From: Sporocytophaga myxococcoides | GTDB lineage: Bacteria; Bacteroidota; Bacteroidia; Cytophagales; Cytophagaceae | Assembly: GCF_000775915.1 (NCBI RefSeq) | Contig: NZ_BBLT01000003.1 | Location: 186,001-250,000 of the forward strand | Length of the DNA: 64,000 nucleotides | Reading direction: 5' to 3' | Shown here: piece after piece, positions 52,022-61,536 of the stretch | How the letters are laid out: each line of letters begins with the position of its first letter | Position numbering within the stretch: the first letter of the stretch is position 1 | Notes under the pieces: generated by a model | What the model saw: the letters and a program-made list of their open reading frames with translations, nothing else | Database searches by the model: none | What the model was told of the DNA's origin: nothing | Made by a program: the position numbers and the translations under genes

Positions 52022-54649
52022 TTATTTTATACTTGATTCTTTCTCTGTCAGCATGAGTTTAATCTCATTAAGCTTTAATAGCGCTTCCACTGGAGAAATA
52101 GTATTAATGTCTATTTTTTTAAGCAATTCTCTTGCTTTCTCAAATCCCGGATCTGAGGGCTCGAATAGTTGTAGTTGAAAGTTGTTCTTTGGAATGTCTT
52201 TAATTTTATCGTCACTATTGTTGCTCACCTTTTCTTTCTCAAGGTGGTGCATAATTTCGTTTGCTCTTAATACAACCGGGTTTGGCATACCGGCCATTTG
52301 AGCTACATGAATACCAAAGCTGTGTTCACTGCCTCCCTCTTTAAGTTTGCGCATAAAGACGACTTTGTTGCCGACTTCTTTTACTGAAACATTGAAATTC
52401 TTAATTCTCGGGAAATCATTAGCAAGTTGATTCAGCTCATGGTAGTGTGTAGCAAATAAAGTTTTGGCCCTATATTTCGGATGGCTATGAAGGTATTCGA
52501 CTATTGACCAGGCTATTGATATCCCGTCATAGGTGCTTGTACCTCTTCCGATCTCATCCATCAGCACGAGACTTCTTTCACTAAGGTTATTGAGAATACT
52601 TGCTGTTTCTGTCATTTCCACCATGAAGGTAGATTCCCCTTTAGATAAATTATCGGAAGCGCCTACACGTGTAAATATTTTATCAACCAAGCCAATCTCC
52701 GCTGATGAAGCAGGCACAAAACTTCCGATTTGAGCAAGTAATACTATAAGGGCTGTCTGCCTTAGCAAAGCAGACTTACCCGCCATGTTTGGTCCTGTAA
52801 TGATGATGATCTGGCAACTTGAGTCATCAAGAAAAATATCGTTAGGAACATAAGACTCTCCCGGAGGAAGTTGCTGTTCAATTACAGGGTGACGACCTTC
52901 TTTGATTACAAGTCCCTTACTTTCGTTTATGGTTGGTTTTACATAGTTATTTGAAACAGCAGTTTGTGCAAATGAAGCAAGACAATCAATCACAGCTATA
53001 GCCCTTGCATTTTGCTGAACCGGCAGTACATAATCTTCTGCAAAGATCACCATTTCATTGAATAAACGCTGCTCAATCTGAAAGATCTTGTCTTCGGCAT
53101 TAAGGATCTTTTCTTCGTAATTTTTCAGCTCTTCTGTGATATATCTTTCTGCGTTTACAAGTGTCTGCTTCCTGATCCAGTCAGCAGGAACCTTGTCTTT
53201 GTGAGCATTTGTAACTTCAAGGTAATATCCGAATACTTTGTTGTAAGCAATTTTAAGAGAGCTGATACCTGTACGTTCTACTTCTCTTTGCTGAATCTGT
53301 ATGAGGTAATCTTTTCCGCTGAAGGCAATTTTTCTTAAATCGTCCAGCTCCTGGTTTATGCCATCCTGTATAATGTTTCCCTGGTTAGTAACAACAGGTG
53401 GATCGTTCTTGATTTCTTTGCTTATTTTTTCCGTAAGCAGTTCGCAGTTGTTTAACTGCTCAGCCAGTTTCTTTAAAGCTTCAATACTGCTTTGCTCAAG
53501 AATTGCTTTTACCGGCCTGATGTGCTCGAGTGCTCTTTTCAATTGTAGCATTTCTCTGGGATTAACCCTGCGCACTGCTACTTTTGAAATGAGTCTTTCA
53601 AGATCTCCAATATGTCTTAGCTCCTGGGTAAGGCCTTTTAACAGGTCTTCATCCTTAACCATGGCATCAACCACATTTAGTCTTTCCTCAATCGGTTTCT
53701 TCTCCTTCAATGGAAGAAGCATCCATTTCTTAAGCATTCTTCCTCCCATGGGAGTAAGTGTCTTATCAAGAATTTGGATTAAAGGGATTGCTTCTGCATT
53801 CTGCGGATATACAAGCTCAAGATTTCTTGCTGTGAAGCGGTCGAGCCACATGTATTTTTCTTCTTCAATTCTTGAGAGATTTACAATGTGCTTTACTTCT
53901 TTATGCTCTGTTTCTGCGAGATAATAAAATACAGCGCCGGCAGCAACGATACCTTCCGGAAGGTTTTCAACTCCAAATCCCTTTAATGAAGAAGTGCCAA
54001 AGTGTTTGGTGAGAAGATCGTATCCATAATCGTAAGAATAAACCCATTCGTCCAGGCAATAAGTGTTATACTTATCTCCGAAATGTTGCTCGAACAATTG
54101 TTTTTTTGCCTTGGAATAAATTATTTCTGATGGGTTGAAGTTAATCAGAAGCTTTTCTATGTAAGAATTATCTCCCTGAGCTGTCAGAAACTCTCCCGTT
54201 GAAATATCCAGGAATGATATCCCTGTAAAGTCCTTTCCGAATTGAACAGAAGCAAGATAGTTGTTCCTTTTAACCTCTAGTACATGATCATTAAAAGATA
54301 CACCTGGGGTTACCAGTTCTGTTACGCCTCTTTTCACAATACCCTTGACCATTTTCGGGTCTTCAAGTTGGTCGCATATGGCTACACGTTGTCCTGCTCT
54401 AACCAGCCTTGGAAGATATGTATCAAGAGAATGATGAGGAAATCCGGCAAGTGCTACTTCAGAAGCTGTTCCATTGCCTCTTTTAGTCAGCGTTATTTCA
54501 AGGATTTTGCTTGCTTTAATGGCATCTTCTCCAAATGTTTCATAAAAGTCACCAACCCTGAAAAGTAATAAAGCTCCCGGATGTTTTGCCTTTATAGCAT
54601 TATACTGCTTCATCAGAGGTGTCTCTGAAAACGATTTGGTTTCACTCAT
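52022..54649 (-). CDS. mutS: DNA mismatch repair protein MutS
   Basis: About 875 residues from the ATG at 54649 ([20 protein letters not shown]); the frame extends 15 codons upstream but that start is not favoured. The N-terminal mismatch-binding motif is [15 protein letters not shown] (Phe-x-Glu). The core lever and clamp domains contain the [15 protein letters not shown] and [10 protein letters not shown] segments. The ATPase has Walker [28 protein letters not shown], Walker [17 protein letters not shown] and FATHYHEL. The short C-terminal domain is present. It recognises replication mismatches; mutL is not in the window. Confidence 0.97.
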   Translation of the reverse strand: MSETKSFSETPLMKQYNAIKAKHPGALLLFRVGDFYETFGEDAIKASKILEITLTKRGNGTASEVALAGFPHHSLDTYLPRLVRAGQRVAICDQLEDPKMVKGIVKRGVTELVTPGVSFNDHVLEVKRNNYLASVQFGKDFTGISFLDISTGEFLTAQGDNSYIEKLLINFNPSEIIYSKAKKQLFEQHFGDKYNTYCLDEWVYSYDYGYDLLTKHFGTSSLKGFGVENLPEGIVAAGAVFYYLAETEHKEVKHIVNLSRIEEEKYMWLDRFTARNLELVYPQNAEAIPLIQILDKTLTPMGGRMLKKWMLLPLKEKKPIEERLNVVDAMVKDEDLLKGLTQELRHIGDLERLISKVAVRRVNPREMLQLKRALEHIRPVKAILEQSSIEALKKLAEQLNNCELLTEKISKEIKNDPPVVTNQGNIIQDGINQELDDLRKIAFSGKDYLIQIQQREVERTGISSLKIAYNKVFGYYLEVTNAHKDKVPADWIRKQTLVNAERYITEELKNYEEKILNAEDKIFQIEQRLFNEMVIFAEDYVLPVQQNARAIAVIDCLASFAQTAVSNNYVKPTINESKGLVIKEGRHPVIEQQLPPGESYVPNDIFLDDSSCQIIIITGPNMAGKSALLRQTALIVLLAQIGSFVPASSAEIGLVDKIFTRVGASDNLSKGESTFMVEMTETASILNNLSERSLVLMDEIGRGTSTYDGISIAWSIVEYLHSHPKYRAKTLFATHYHELNQLANDFPRIKNFNVSVKEVGNKVVFMRKLKEGGSEHSFGIHVAQMAGMPNPVVLRANEIMHHLEKEKVSNNSDDKIKDIPKNNFQLQLFEPSDPGFEKARELLKKIDINTISPVEALLKLNEIKLMLTEKESSIK

Positions 54650-54808
54650 AGTAAAATTATTTAAATCAATGCTGGAGAACAGTTTAAACCTCAAAGGTCT
54701 TGCTGTTCCAATCTTAAATTTACGGTTTTTGCTGTTTTCCTCCTTTTTTCTCTCCTGATTGTGAATAACTTTTTATTCCAAATTATCATTGGTCATTGAA
54801 AAGGCTTG

Positions 54809-54898
54809 TTAATCACTATAATCAATCACTTAAAGTTAACTTATATGGAGTTGATTGGCTGTGAAATTTTTATAATGCTTAATCCCCGGCTATTTTTG
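54809..54898 (+). repeat. Shared ~90-bp upstream element, copy B
   Basis: The counterpart of 44291-44388: opening TTAATCACTATAATCAAT, a 6-bp inverted repeat AATCAA / TTGATT (54820-54825, 54851-54856), and closing TAATGCTTAATCCCCGG. It ends in TATTTTTG (54891-54898), a perfect Bacteroidota -7 box, 22 bases before the methyltransferase start. Confidence 0.6.
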
Positions 54899-54919
54899 TG
54901 TCCTCATAAATTATTTAAT

Positions 54920-55450
54920 ATGAAAAAGTTGAAACTAGATGAGTTGAACCGCCTGAGCGTGGATGAGTATAAAAGTTCTGACAAACACCCTGTTGTTCTG
55001 GTTCTTGACAACATCAGAAGCATGCACAACGTTGGAGCGGGATTCAGAACCGGGGATGCCTTTAAAGTTGAAAAGCTTTATTTGTGTGGAGTAACAGCCA
55101 GGCCTCCTCACAGAGAAATACACAAAAGTGCTTTAGGAGCTGAAGATTCCGTTGCATGGGAGTATTTTGCAAAAACTTCAGATGCCATCATCAGGCTTAA
55201 GGAGGAGGGCTATATAATTGCCTCTGTGGAACAAGCAGAAGGCAGTCAGATGCTTCAGGATTTTGCGCCTGATAAAAATGCTAAGTATGCATTTGTTTTT
55301 GGCAATGAAGTGTTTGGAGTAGAAGAAGATGTGGTCGCGCTGACTGACATTTGCCTTGAAATCCCGCAGTTTGGGACAAAACACAGTTTTAATGTGTCAG
55401 TGACAATGGGAATTGTATTATGGGATTATGCTGCAAAAGTGATTTTATAA
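54920..55450 (+). CDS. TrmH/SpoU-family RNA 2'-O-methyltransferase
   Basis: 176 residues from ATG 54920. Upstream in-frame codons overlap the repeat element and promoter and are not used. The SPOUT knot motifs are visible: VLDNIRSMHNVGAGFRTGDAF (motif 1), KYAFVFGNEVFGVEED (motif 2) and LEIPQFGTKHSFNVSVTMGIVLWDY (motif 3, with the dimer-contact residues). It probably methylates a tRNA or rRNA ribose; the target is not fixed. Divergent from mutS. Confidence 0.9.
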   Translation: MKKLKLDELNRLSVDEYKSSDKHPVVLVLDNIRSMHNVGAGFRTGDAFKVEKLYLCGVTARPPHREIHKSALGAEDSVAWEYFAKTSDAIIRLKEEGYIIASVEQAEGSQMLQDFAPDKNAKYAFVFGNEVFGVEEDVVALTDICLEIPQFGTKHSFNVSVTMGIVLWDYAAKVIL

Positions 55451-55585
55451 AAGATATGTATAATTTAACTTTTTTAATATTTTATTATCTGTAGGAAAAA
55501 AATAATTATGAAGGTGCCTTAGAGAAGTTAATGCATTCTCATAAAATATGTTTTAGATTGGCGAAAATGTTAAACATAAATTAAT

Positions 55586-56446
55586 ATGCTCAATCTTAGA
55601 CAATTATTCCTGCCTTTTGTGCTGTTTGTTGCAGCGTCATTTACCGTAAACTCAAGATCCGGAGAGCCAACTCTTCAAAAGAAATGGGAAACGGAAGCGG
55701 TATTGAAAACTCCTGAATCAGTCATCTTTGATGCGAAAAGAAATGTGCTGTATGTTGCCAATATCAATGGAGACGGATCAGTTCATGATGGCAATGGCTT
55801 TATAACCAAGCTCGGTACAGACGGGAAGATTACGGAACTTGAGTGGGTCAAAGGTCTTGATGCGCCTAAAGGAATGGGAATTGTTGAAAATAAATTATAT
55901 GTCTCGGATATAAATAAAGTTGTTGTTATAGATATTTTATCTGGTAAGATTGAAAAATCTTTTACCATTGAAGGAGCTGTTTTTTTGAATGATATTACCA
56001 CAGATATCTCTGGCAATGTATACATTTCTGATTCTTCAAATAAAAAGATTTATCTTCTAAAAGATGGTACTACAAGCTTATGGCTTGAAAACAATGTATT
56101 TGAAAAGCCGAATGGTTTGCTTGCACTTAAAGATGGCTTAAGGGTTATTGATATGAAAGGTGGTAAGTTTTATAATGTTTCCTATGATAAGAAAAATACT
56201 GAAGTAATCGCTGAGAATATTCCTTCAGGAGATGGTATCGTTGAAATCAATAAAGGTGCTTATTTGATTTCGAACTGGAACGGGGAGGTCAATTATATTA
56301 AAGGTAAAACGGTCAGCAAGTTACTTGATACAAAAGATGAAAAAATTAATGCTGCTGACATCTGGTATGTCCCTCAGCAAAAGTTGGTATTAGTTCCGAC
56401 TTTCTTTGGGAATAAATTGGTGGCATATACTTTTATTGACAAGTAA
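55586..56446 (+). CDS. Exported SMP-30/NHL-like beta-propeller protein
   Basis: 286 residues with a signal peptide (~1-22, LFLPFVLFVAASFTVNS). Repeated blades follow: SVIFDAKRNVLYVANINGDG, GMGIVENKLYVSDINKVVVID, DITTDISGNVYISDSSNKKI, and EINKGAYLISNWNGEVNYI. The layout fits a six-bladed SMP-30/gluconolaconase-type propeller. Metal ligands (an early Glu in PESV, Asn and Asp residues) could make a lactonase site, but activity is unproven. Monocistronic, closed by a 10-bp hairpin. Confidence 0.78.
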   Translation: MLNLRQLFLPFVLFVAASFTVNSRSGEPTLQKKWETEAVLKTPESVIFDAKRNVLYVANINGDGSVHDGNGFITKLGTDGKITELEWVKGLDAPKGMGIVENKLYVSDINKVVVIDILSGKIEKSFTIEGAVFLNDITTDISGNVYISDSSNKKIYLLKDGTTSLWLENNVFEKPNGLLALKDGLRVIDMKGGKFYNVSYDKKNTEVIAENIPSGDGIVEINKGAYLISNWNGEVNYIKGKTVSKLLDTKDEKINAADIWYVPQQKLVLVPTFFGNKLVAYTFIDK

Positions 56447-56458
56447 AATGTTTTAGAA

Positions 56459-56493
56459 CAGAGCACAATTATAAATTTTGTATTTGTGCTCTG
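56459..56493 (+). terminator. Hairpin after the propeller gene
   Basis: A 10-bp perfect stem (56459-56468 CAGAGCACAA with 56484-56493 TTGTGCTCTG) followed by an AT-rich stretch that includes a T8 run ~10 bases on. Confidence 0.7.
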
Positions 56494-57175
56494 ATTTATT
56501 AAAATTTTTTTTGCCAGTTCCTCTGATACTGGAAATAACTTTTAGCTCTATTTTCCTTAAAACCAGTAAGATTATTCAGAAGGGAAATTTTTTGAGTTTA
56601 ATCGGGAACGAAATTATAATCCGGAGTCTAAGTTTAAGGGAATAATAGCATGATTGCATAAGCATTTATTATTTTTAAACGAAAACTTTAGATAATGAAT
56701 AATTTTGGCCCCAATTATTGATCATGGATAGCGAAAGTGTAGTTATAATTTTATGATGTCTTTAACTTCTACAGTTTTAGATCACCTCGATACCTTTTCA
56801 ATATAAGCTTTATTGTATCACAAGAATATGCAGTTTGATGTTTTAAATGGATTTTAAACAAAGTTTATTTATATAGGGGTCGTTTAGATTTCAGGAGCTA
56901 TTGAAGCAAATTACCAATATTGGTTATTGACATGTTCACTTGAACTTTTCATTTTTATGCTGAGCGTAAATTCTTTATTGATTTAATACTTTTAGTTACG
57001 AGCATTGTTCCTTCAATGTAAATGGTTTTCGTTGGCTAAGATTATACTTGCATAGCAATAGGACACAAAAAATTTTGTTATCATTTGCTCCGCACTATAA
57101 TTTAGGTAATAGGTATTGACATTCAATTTGATTCTGATGAAGGTTAGGTTTTGTATGATTTATTTTTACTTTATT
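56494..57175. other. Long AT-rich non-coding region before the surface-protein cluster
   Basis: No ORF or RNA gene is supported. An isolated TAATTTTG box occurs at 56700 without a partner TTG and without a gene behind it. Otherwise featureless. Confidence 0.45.
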
Positions 57176-57205
57176 TGGAGTGATGTAGTTTAATGTATAA
57201 TTTTG
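57176..57205 (+). promoter_or_regulatory. Bacteroidota-type promoter of the 350-residue surface protein
   Basis: TTG at 57176-57178, a 19-base spacer and TAATTTTG at 57198-57205 match the TTG-N19-TAnnTTTG consensus exactly. It predicts transcription from about 57212 and a ~120-base 5' UTR. Confidence 0.65.
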
Positions 57206-57334
57206 GCATTATTGTCTATTTATTTTATCTTTTAGTCTAAGCTTTTAAGGTTTTTATTATAAAATATTTTAAGACAATAGTATCTTTTATGTTTTTAATT
57301 TCAATCAATAATATTTTTTAAAACCAAAAACAAA

Positions 57335-58387
57335 ATGAAAAGAATCAAATTTTTAGCAGCAGCTTTATGCTTATGTTCAGGCAGTTTATTTGCTCAGAGT
57401 CCATCTTATACACCAGGATCAAATATTGCTGCGGGAAAGACCACCGGAGCATATAGGATCTATGGTAATACTGGAAGTTCAGATGGTCCTGGCATCGAGT
57501 TTTATGGAAAGGATGATGCAAGCAGATCAGGTTCCTTAGCATTTAGCATTTATCCAACCCAAACATCATCACATTATGGCTATTATTTTACAAAGTATAC
57601 AGGAACTACATGGAAGTCCCAGTTTGCTATAAATAAGTATGGGTTTGCCGGCTTTGGTGAGTTCGCAGGTTGGGATATAACGGCACCCCTTCAGGTCGAT
57701 AAAAACTTTGGTAGAGTAGGAATAGGTACCCTTGGTGTGAGCTCATTTGGTGATGCTCCTGGAGCATACAGTACTGCTGCTTCATTGGCAGGAGGTATTG
57801 GTTATATAGGCTTTAATGCATTGCGTCAGACAGATAATGCTATAGGTATAAATTCTGATGGTACCAATAATGGAGGCGCTATCATTGCAGGAACTATAAA
57901 AGGAGGTCTTAATTTTATAACCTTTAAGAGCGGAGGTTATGGATCGGCTACGGCAACCCAATGGGCGTCTACATCACAACTTGCTGCCTCTATAAGAATG
58001 TCAATAAATCCTAACGGTAAAGTTTTTATCGGGGATCCTGCGAGTGTATCTAATTACGAGACGTTAAATGACTTCGGCCTTTATGTAAAAGGTGGAGGAG
58101 TAAGAGCCGAAAGATTCAAATGTGATCTTTCAACTTCCGGTTGGGCAGACTATGTATTTGAGCCAACTTATAAGTTAAAGCCACTTGAGGAAGTAGAACA
58201 ATTTATTAAAGAAAACAAGCATCTTCCGGAAGTACCATCAGCAAAGAAAGTAGAAGCAGATGGGATTGATGTTGCAGAAATGGATGCAATATTATTAAAG
58301 AAAATCGAAGAATTGACTCTTTATATGATTGAGCTTAAGAAAGAGAATGCAGAAATGAAGAAGGAGCTTGAATTGCTTCAGAAATAA
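57335..58387 (+). CDS. Secreted protein with C-terminal coiled coil, paralogue 1
   Basis: 350 residues. Signal peptide MKRIKFLAAALCLCSGSLFA. The body is Gly/Ser/Asn-rich and beta-like (IYGNTGSSDGPGIEFYGKDD, RVGIGTLGVSSFGDAPGAY, VFIGDPASVSNYETLNDF), reminiscent of phage tail-fibre-like repeats. The C-terminal domain YVFEPTYKLKPLEEVEQFI...ENKHLPEVPSAKKVE...MDAILLKKIEELTLYMIEL is common in Bacteroidota surface or fibre proteins and ends in a coiled coil (~300-350, KKENAEMKKELELLQK). No T9SS domain is present. It is about 93% identical to the gene at 61537. Probably a trimeric surface fibre (inference). Confidence 0.85.
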   Translation: MKRIKFLAAALCLCSGSLFAQSPSYTPGSNIAAGKTTGAYRIYGNTGSSDGPGIEFYGKDDASRSGSLAFSIYPTQTSSHYGYYFTKYTGTTWKSQFAINKYGFAGFGEFAGWDITAPLQVDKNFGRVGIGTLGVSSFGDAPGAYSTAASLAGGIGYIGFNALRQTDNAIGINSDGTNNGGAIIAGTIKGGLNFITFKSGGYGSATATQWASTSQLAASIRMSINPNGKVFIGDPASVSNYETLNDFGLYVKGGGVRAERFKCDLSTSGWADYVFEPTYKLKPLEEVEQFIKENKHLPEVPSAKKVEADGIDVAEMDAILLKKIEELTLYMIELKKENAEMKKELELLQK

Positions 58388-58455
58388 ATGAAAGATTTTC
58401 ATACTCAAAATCTTTTCTAACTTTTTAAGGAATTTCATTTCTAAAAATTAAACTT

Positions 58456-61113
58456 ATGTATCAAACTATAAAAAGCTCAATGTTGATGCTGACTATGCTT
58501 TTGCTGGCATCAATTTATGCAAATGGGCAGACATCATACGCTCCCAATGGAGGGCCATTCACTCCTTCAGGTGATTTGCGGGTTCTGGTGATCTATGCAG
58601 GATTTGAAGGAGATTGTTCAAATGATCAGAATAACGGTGGTTCGGCTTGGCCCCTAGGAACTAACTGTGATGCTTTGCCATCATTTGCCAGTAACTTATT
58701 TTACGATGATTTCACTGATTTTGCTTCTGGTAATACAGATAAAACATTATCAAATTACTTTTATCAGGCTTCAAGGTTAAATCCTACCAGAAGTCCGTTA
58801 AGGATTGTTGGTGAGGTTTATCCTAAAAGGGTAAGTATCTCAGGCACTAGTGCAGATAATTATAAAGTGTTTCAGAAAATTGAACTGACTGATCCCACTT
58901 TTAATTGGTCACGTTATGATAACAGGATAAATAGTCCAGATTTCAAATATGATTATAGCACTTGGGGCAGCGGTGATGGAAAAATCGATTATGTAGTTGT
59001 CATTTATAGAAAGCTTGGTAGTGCAGGGTATGCTTCAGTTGGCAACTATACCGGAACCGGTTTTTCAGTTGTTAGTAATTGCGGATTTACCATGGATAAA
59101 GCCTTATTTGGTGATGTAGAAAATGGTGTTAAAGGATTGTTTATTCACGAACTGGCGCACACTCTTATAAACTATCCCCACTTAAATAATGCAAACAATG
59201 TGCATGGATCTATGCTGTTTGCAGGAGGAGGATGGGGCTTTATGGAGAATAACATAAACTTTAGTACAAACGCCTTTGAAAAGTGGTATTTGGGTTGGTT
59301 GGATATTCCAACAGGAAAGCATATTACATCTGCAGCCCAGAATGGAACATATACTTTAACGGATTTTAATACTACAGGTGATTTTATGGTGATAGATTTA
59401 CCATTTACAAGTCAAAGACTGTGGGTGGAAAATCATATTAAAACGAATCCTTTCGAGGAACGGCTTGCATTCCACAATGATGGATGTAGTAATCCTTCCG
59501 ATCCGTCACCCCAAGGAGTTTTAATGTTTGTTGAGGACATGACATTTAGCCGAAATACAATTTTGAGCGCATTAAGCCCTTCATATTGCAATAAAACCAA
59601 GTCTCTTCATGCTGCTGGAAATTATGATTATTTAAGAACGGGGTCTGCATCAACAACTTGCTCATGGGGTAATAATTACTTTGATTATACCTTAACTGCC
59701 AATCCTTTTGGACAGCATAATGATATTACAGGTATAAGAGATAATTATCCTACTGAGAGTGACCCTAATAAAATTACCTATATTAGATCGTATAATAATA
59801 GTACCACAGAAACAGGCAATAAGAGATGTGAGGATTTGGCTGTTTGGAAAAGAAGTGGCGTTTATGATATGGATCACTGGATAGGTTCTCAGATGGCTTT
59901 TGGTAATATTCTTAATCAAAAGGTTGGGATGAGCTATAATCCTGCAGTTACGAATATTCAAACGTATGATCAAACAAATGAAGTTTTGAGTCCGATTTAC
60001 CTTAACGGTATTTCCATTAAGTTTACTGGTAAAGATGGAAGTGGAAATATTACAGTTGAAGTGAAATACAATGACACTGATATTGAACGGGATCAAAGAT
60101 TGTCAGGAAACCTAGTACTTAATGATATTCCGGATGCAGCTATAGATCTAAAGGTTAAAAGCGGAAAGACTCTTACAATTGATAGAACTGGCACACCGGA
60201 TAGGATAACAAAATTAAATGGTGAATTTTTTAATCCTACTTTGTTAACAGTAAAATCCGGTGCAGTAGTTCAGACAGAGATGACCTCTATTGTAAATATT
60301 AAAGATAATTCAAAAGTTATTTTTGAAAACGGTTCAACTCTGACGGTTGCTCAGGCTAGCCCTTTCACTGTGGCAGATGAGGCATATCTTGAGTTTAATG
60401 AAACTGCACAATTAAATATTGGTCCAACCTTTTTTACAGTTCAGCCAACAGCAGAATTATGTATTAAGAATACAAATAATGTTTTACTTGCTGGTACATT
60501 GACATATCATAGTGAAGTATGGAAAGGGTCTGGTCCGCTTACAAGTGTAATTGCTCCTGGTGATTATAAGTACCTTGGAAGCGTTATCATTAGCAATGCA
60601 ACTGCAAATCTTGCTTCTGATATTACCATAACTGCCAGAGACTATATTGAGATTCTTCTAAACACCGATATTGTAGCTGCTTCAACTGGGGCATTTACAG
60701 CTCAGATAGGAACAATTCAGACAAATTGCTCTTTGTCTAGTCCGAGAATAGCGGTGACAGAAACCTTGCAAGAATCAGAGATCCATCTTGAAGAATTTAA
60801 TACTGGGTGCTTCAGATATGCTTCTTTGGGTGACGATCATGATCATGAGCATCCATATACAACGAATGCCCTGGAATCTATGATCATCGTTTCTCCGGTT
60901 CCTTCCAATCAAATGGTTGATGTGCGTTCAATGGATGGTCTGATACTTGATGTTCATTTGAATGATATGAGTGGCCAGATTAAACAATCTATAAAATCTG
61001 CAAATTCATTGGAAGCAAAAATGGATATTTCTTCTTTACCTGATGGTGTTTACATGCTAAATATTAAAACAACTATGGGTACGGTAAATAAAAAGATTGT
61101 AAAAGTCAATTAA
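58456..61113 (+). CDS. M6-like metalloprotease with T9SS sorting domain
   Basis: 885 residues. Signal peptide ~1-24 (LLLASIYANG). The peptidase domain (~35-330) resembles M6/InhA-type proteins: RVLVIYAGFEGDC, DGKIDYVVVIYRKLG, and the zinc motif FIHELAHTLINYPHL (His231, Glu232, His235) followed by GGGWGFMENN. The residue usually supplying the third ligand (HExxHxxGxxD/H) is shifted: position 8 is Ile and the next His is one residue late. The middle (~470-760) is beta-rich, partly polymer-like (DNSKVIFENGSTLTVAQASP). A DDHDHEHPY segment precedes the sorting domain (VSPVPSNQMVDV...GVYMLNIKTTMGTVNKKIVKVN). Flanked by the two 350-residue paralogues. Confidence 0.87.
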   Translation: MYQTIKSSMLMLTMLLLASIYANGQTSYAPNGGPFTPSGDLRVLVIYAGFEGDCSNDQNNGGSAWPLGTNCDALPSFASNLFYDDFTDFASGNTDKTLSNYFYQASRLNPTRSPLRIVGEVYPKRVSISGTSADNYKVFQKIELTDPTFNWSRYDNRINSPDFKYDYSTWGSGDGKIDYVVVIYRKLGSAGYASVGNYTGTGFSVVSNCGFTMDKALFGDVENGVKGLFIHELAHTLINYPHLNNANNVHGSMLFAGGGWGFMENNINFSTNAFEKWYLGWLDIPTGKHITSAAQNGTYTLTDFNTTGDFMVIDLPFTSQRLWVENHIKTNPFEERLAFHNDGCSNPSDPSPQGVLMFVEDMTFSRNTILSALSPSYCNKTKSLHAAGNYDYLRTGSASTTCSWGNNYFDYTLTANPFGQHNDITGIRDNYPTESDPNKITYIRSYNNSTTETGNKRCEDLAVWKRSGVYDMDHWIGSQMAFGNILNQKVGMSYNPAVTNIQTYDQTNEVLSPIYLNGISIKFTGKDGSGNITVEVKYNDTDIERDQRLSGNLVLNDIPDAAIDLKVKSGKTLTIDRTGTPDRITKLNGEFFNPTLLTVKSGAVVQTEMTSIVNIKDNSKVIFENGSTLTVAQASPFTVADEAYLEFNETAQLNIGPTFFTVQPTAELCIKNTNNVLLAGTLTYHSEVWKGSGPLTSVIAPGDYKYLGSVIISNATANLASDITITARDYIEILLNTDIVAASTGAFTAQIGTIQTNCSLSSPRIAVTETLQESEIHLEEFNTGCFRYASLGDDHDHEHPYTTNALESMIIVSPVPSNQMVDVRSMDGLILDVHLNDMSGQIKQSIKSANSLEAKMDISSLPDGVYMLNIKTTMGTVNKKIVKVN

Positions 61114-61120
61114 CATTTGA

Positions 61121-61158
61121 GAGGCTGCCGATTAAGGCAGCCTCAACTTTTGTTGAGG
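61121..61158 (+). terminator. Terminator with two alternative hairpins
   Basis: GAGGCTGCC (61121-61129) pairs with GGCAGCCTC (61136-61144). The 3' arm also starts a second hairpin, CCTCAAC (61141-61147) with GTTGAGG (61152-61158). The two share CCTC and exclude each other at that point. Confidence 0.75.
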
Positions 61159-61536
61159 TAAATGATTCAAAATTAATTTAACCTTAGAATTAAGAGTGCT
61201 TTAAGCAAAGGTATATTAGAGCAGTCTTTGGTTATAAGTTGAGAAATTATACTTCCATTAAAATTTAAGTAATATTCGGTCCACATAATTTTTTCCTATC
61301 AATCTTATATCCCTAAAATAAGTAGTTGATTGCAAGTGAAGATTTGGGTGAGAAGCTGTTAAGATTTTGAATTGTCTTACTGTCTTGAGATTGAAAATGA
61401 AAATTGCAAATTAGTTTGGAAATCTGTCCATATCGTCCAATCATTCCATTAGGTATATTAAAAAAGTAAATAGGGAAAATTTTTTATGTGTGCATGAATT
61501 CTATCAAGTATTATTCAAACTAAACTAAAAAACAAA
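61159..61536. other. Intergenic region before paralogue 2
   Basis: No ORF supported. A TTAGTTTGG sequence near 61413 is only an approximate -7 box. The upstream sequence is not visibly related to that before paralogue 1, except for the last ~12 bases before the ATG (AAAACAAAATGAAAA). Confidence 0.4.

Noticed and set aside
53358-53924. 188-codon ORF opposite mutS
   Set aside because: Ser/Leu/Phe-rich shadow frame fully inside the well-supported mutS gene.
54806-54919. Longer N-terminus of the TrmH-family protein
   Set aside because: The extension covers the shared upstream repeat and a perfect -7 box and does not resemble the family N-terminus.
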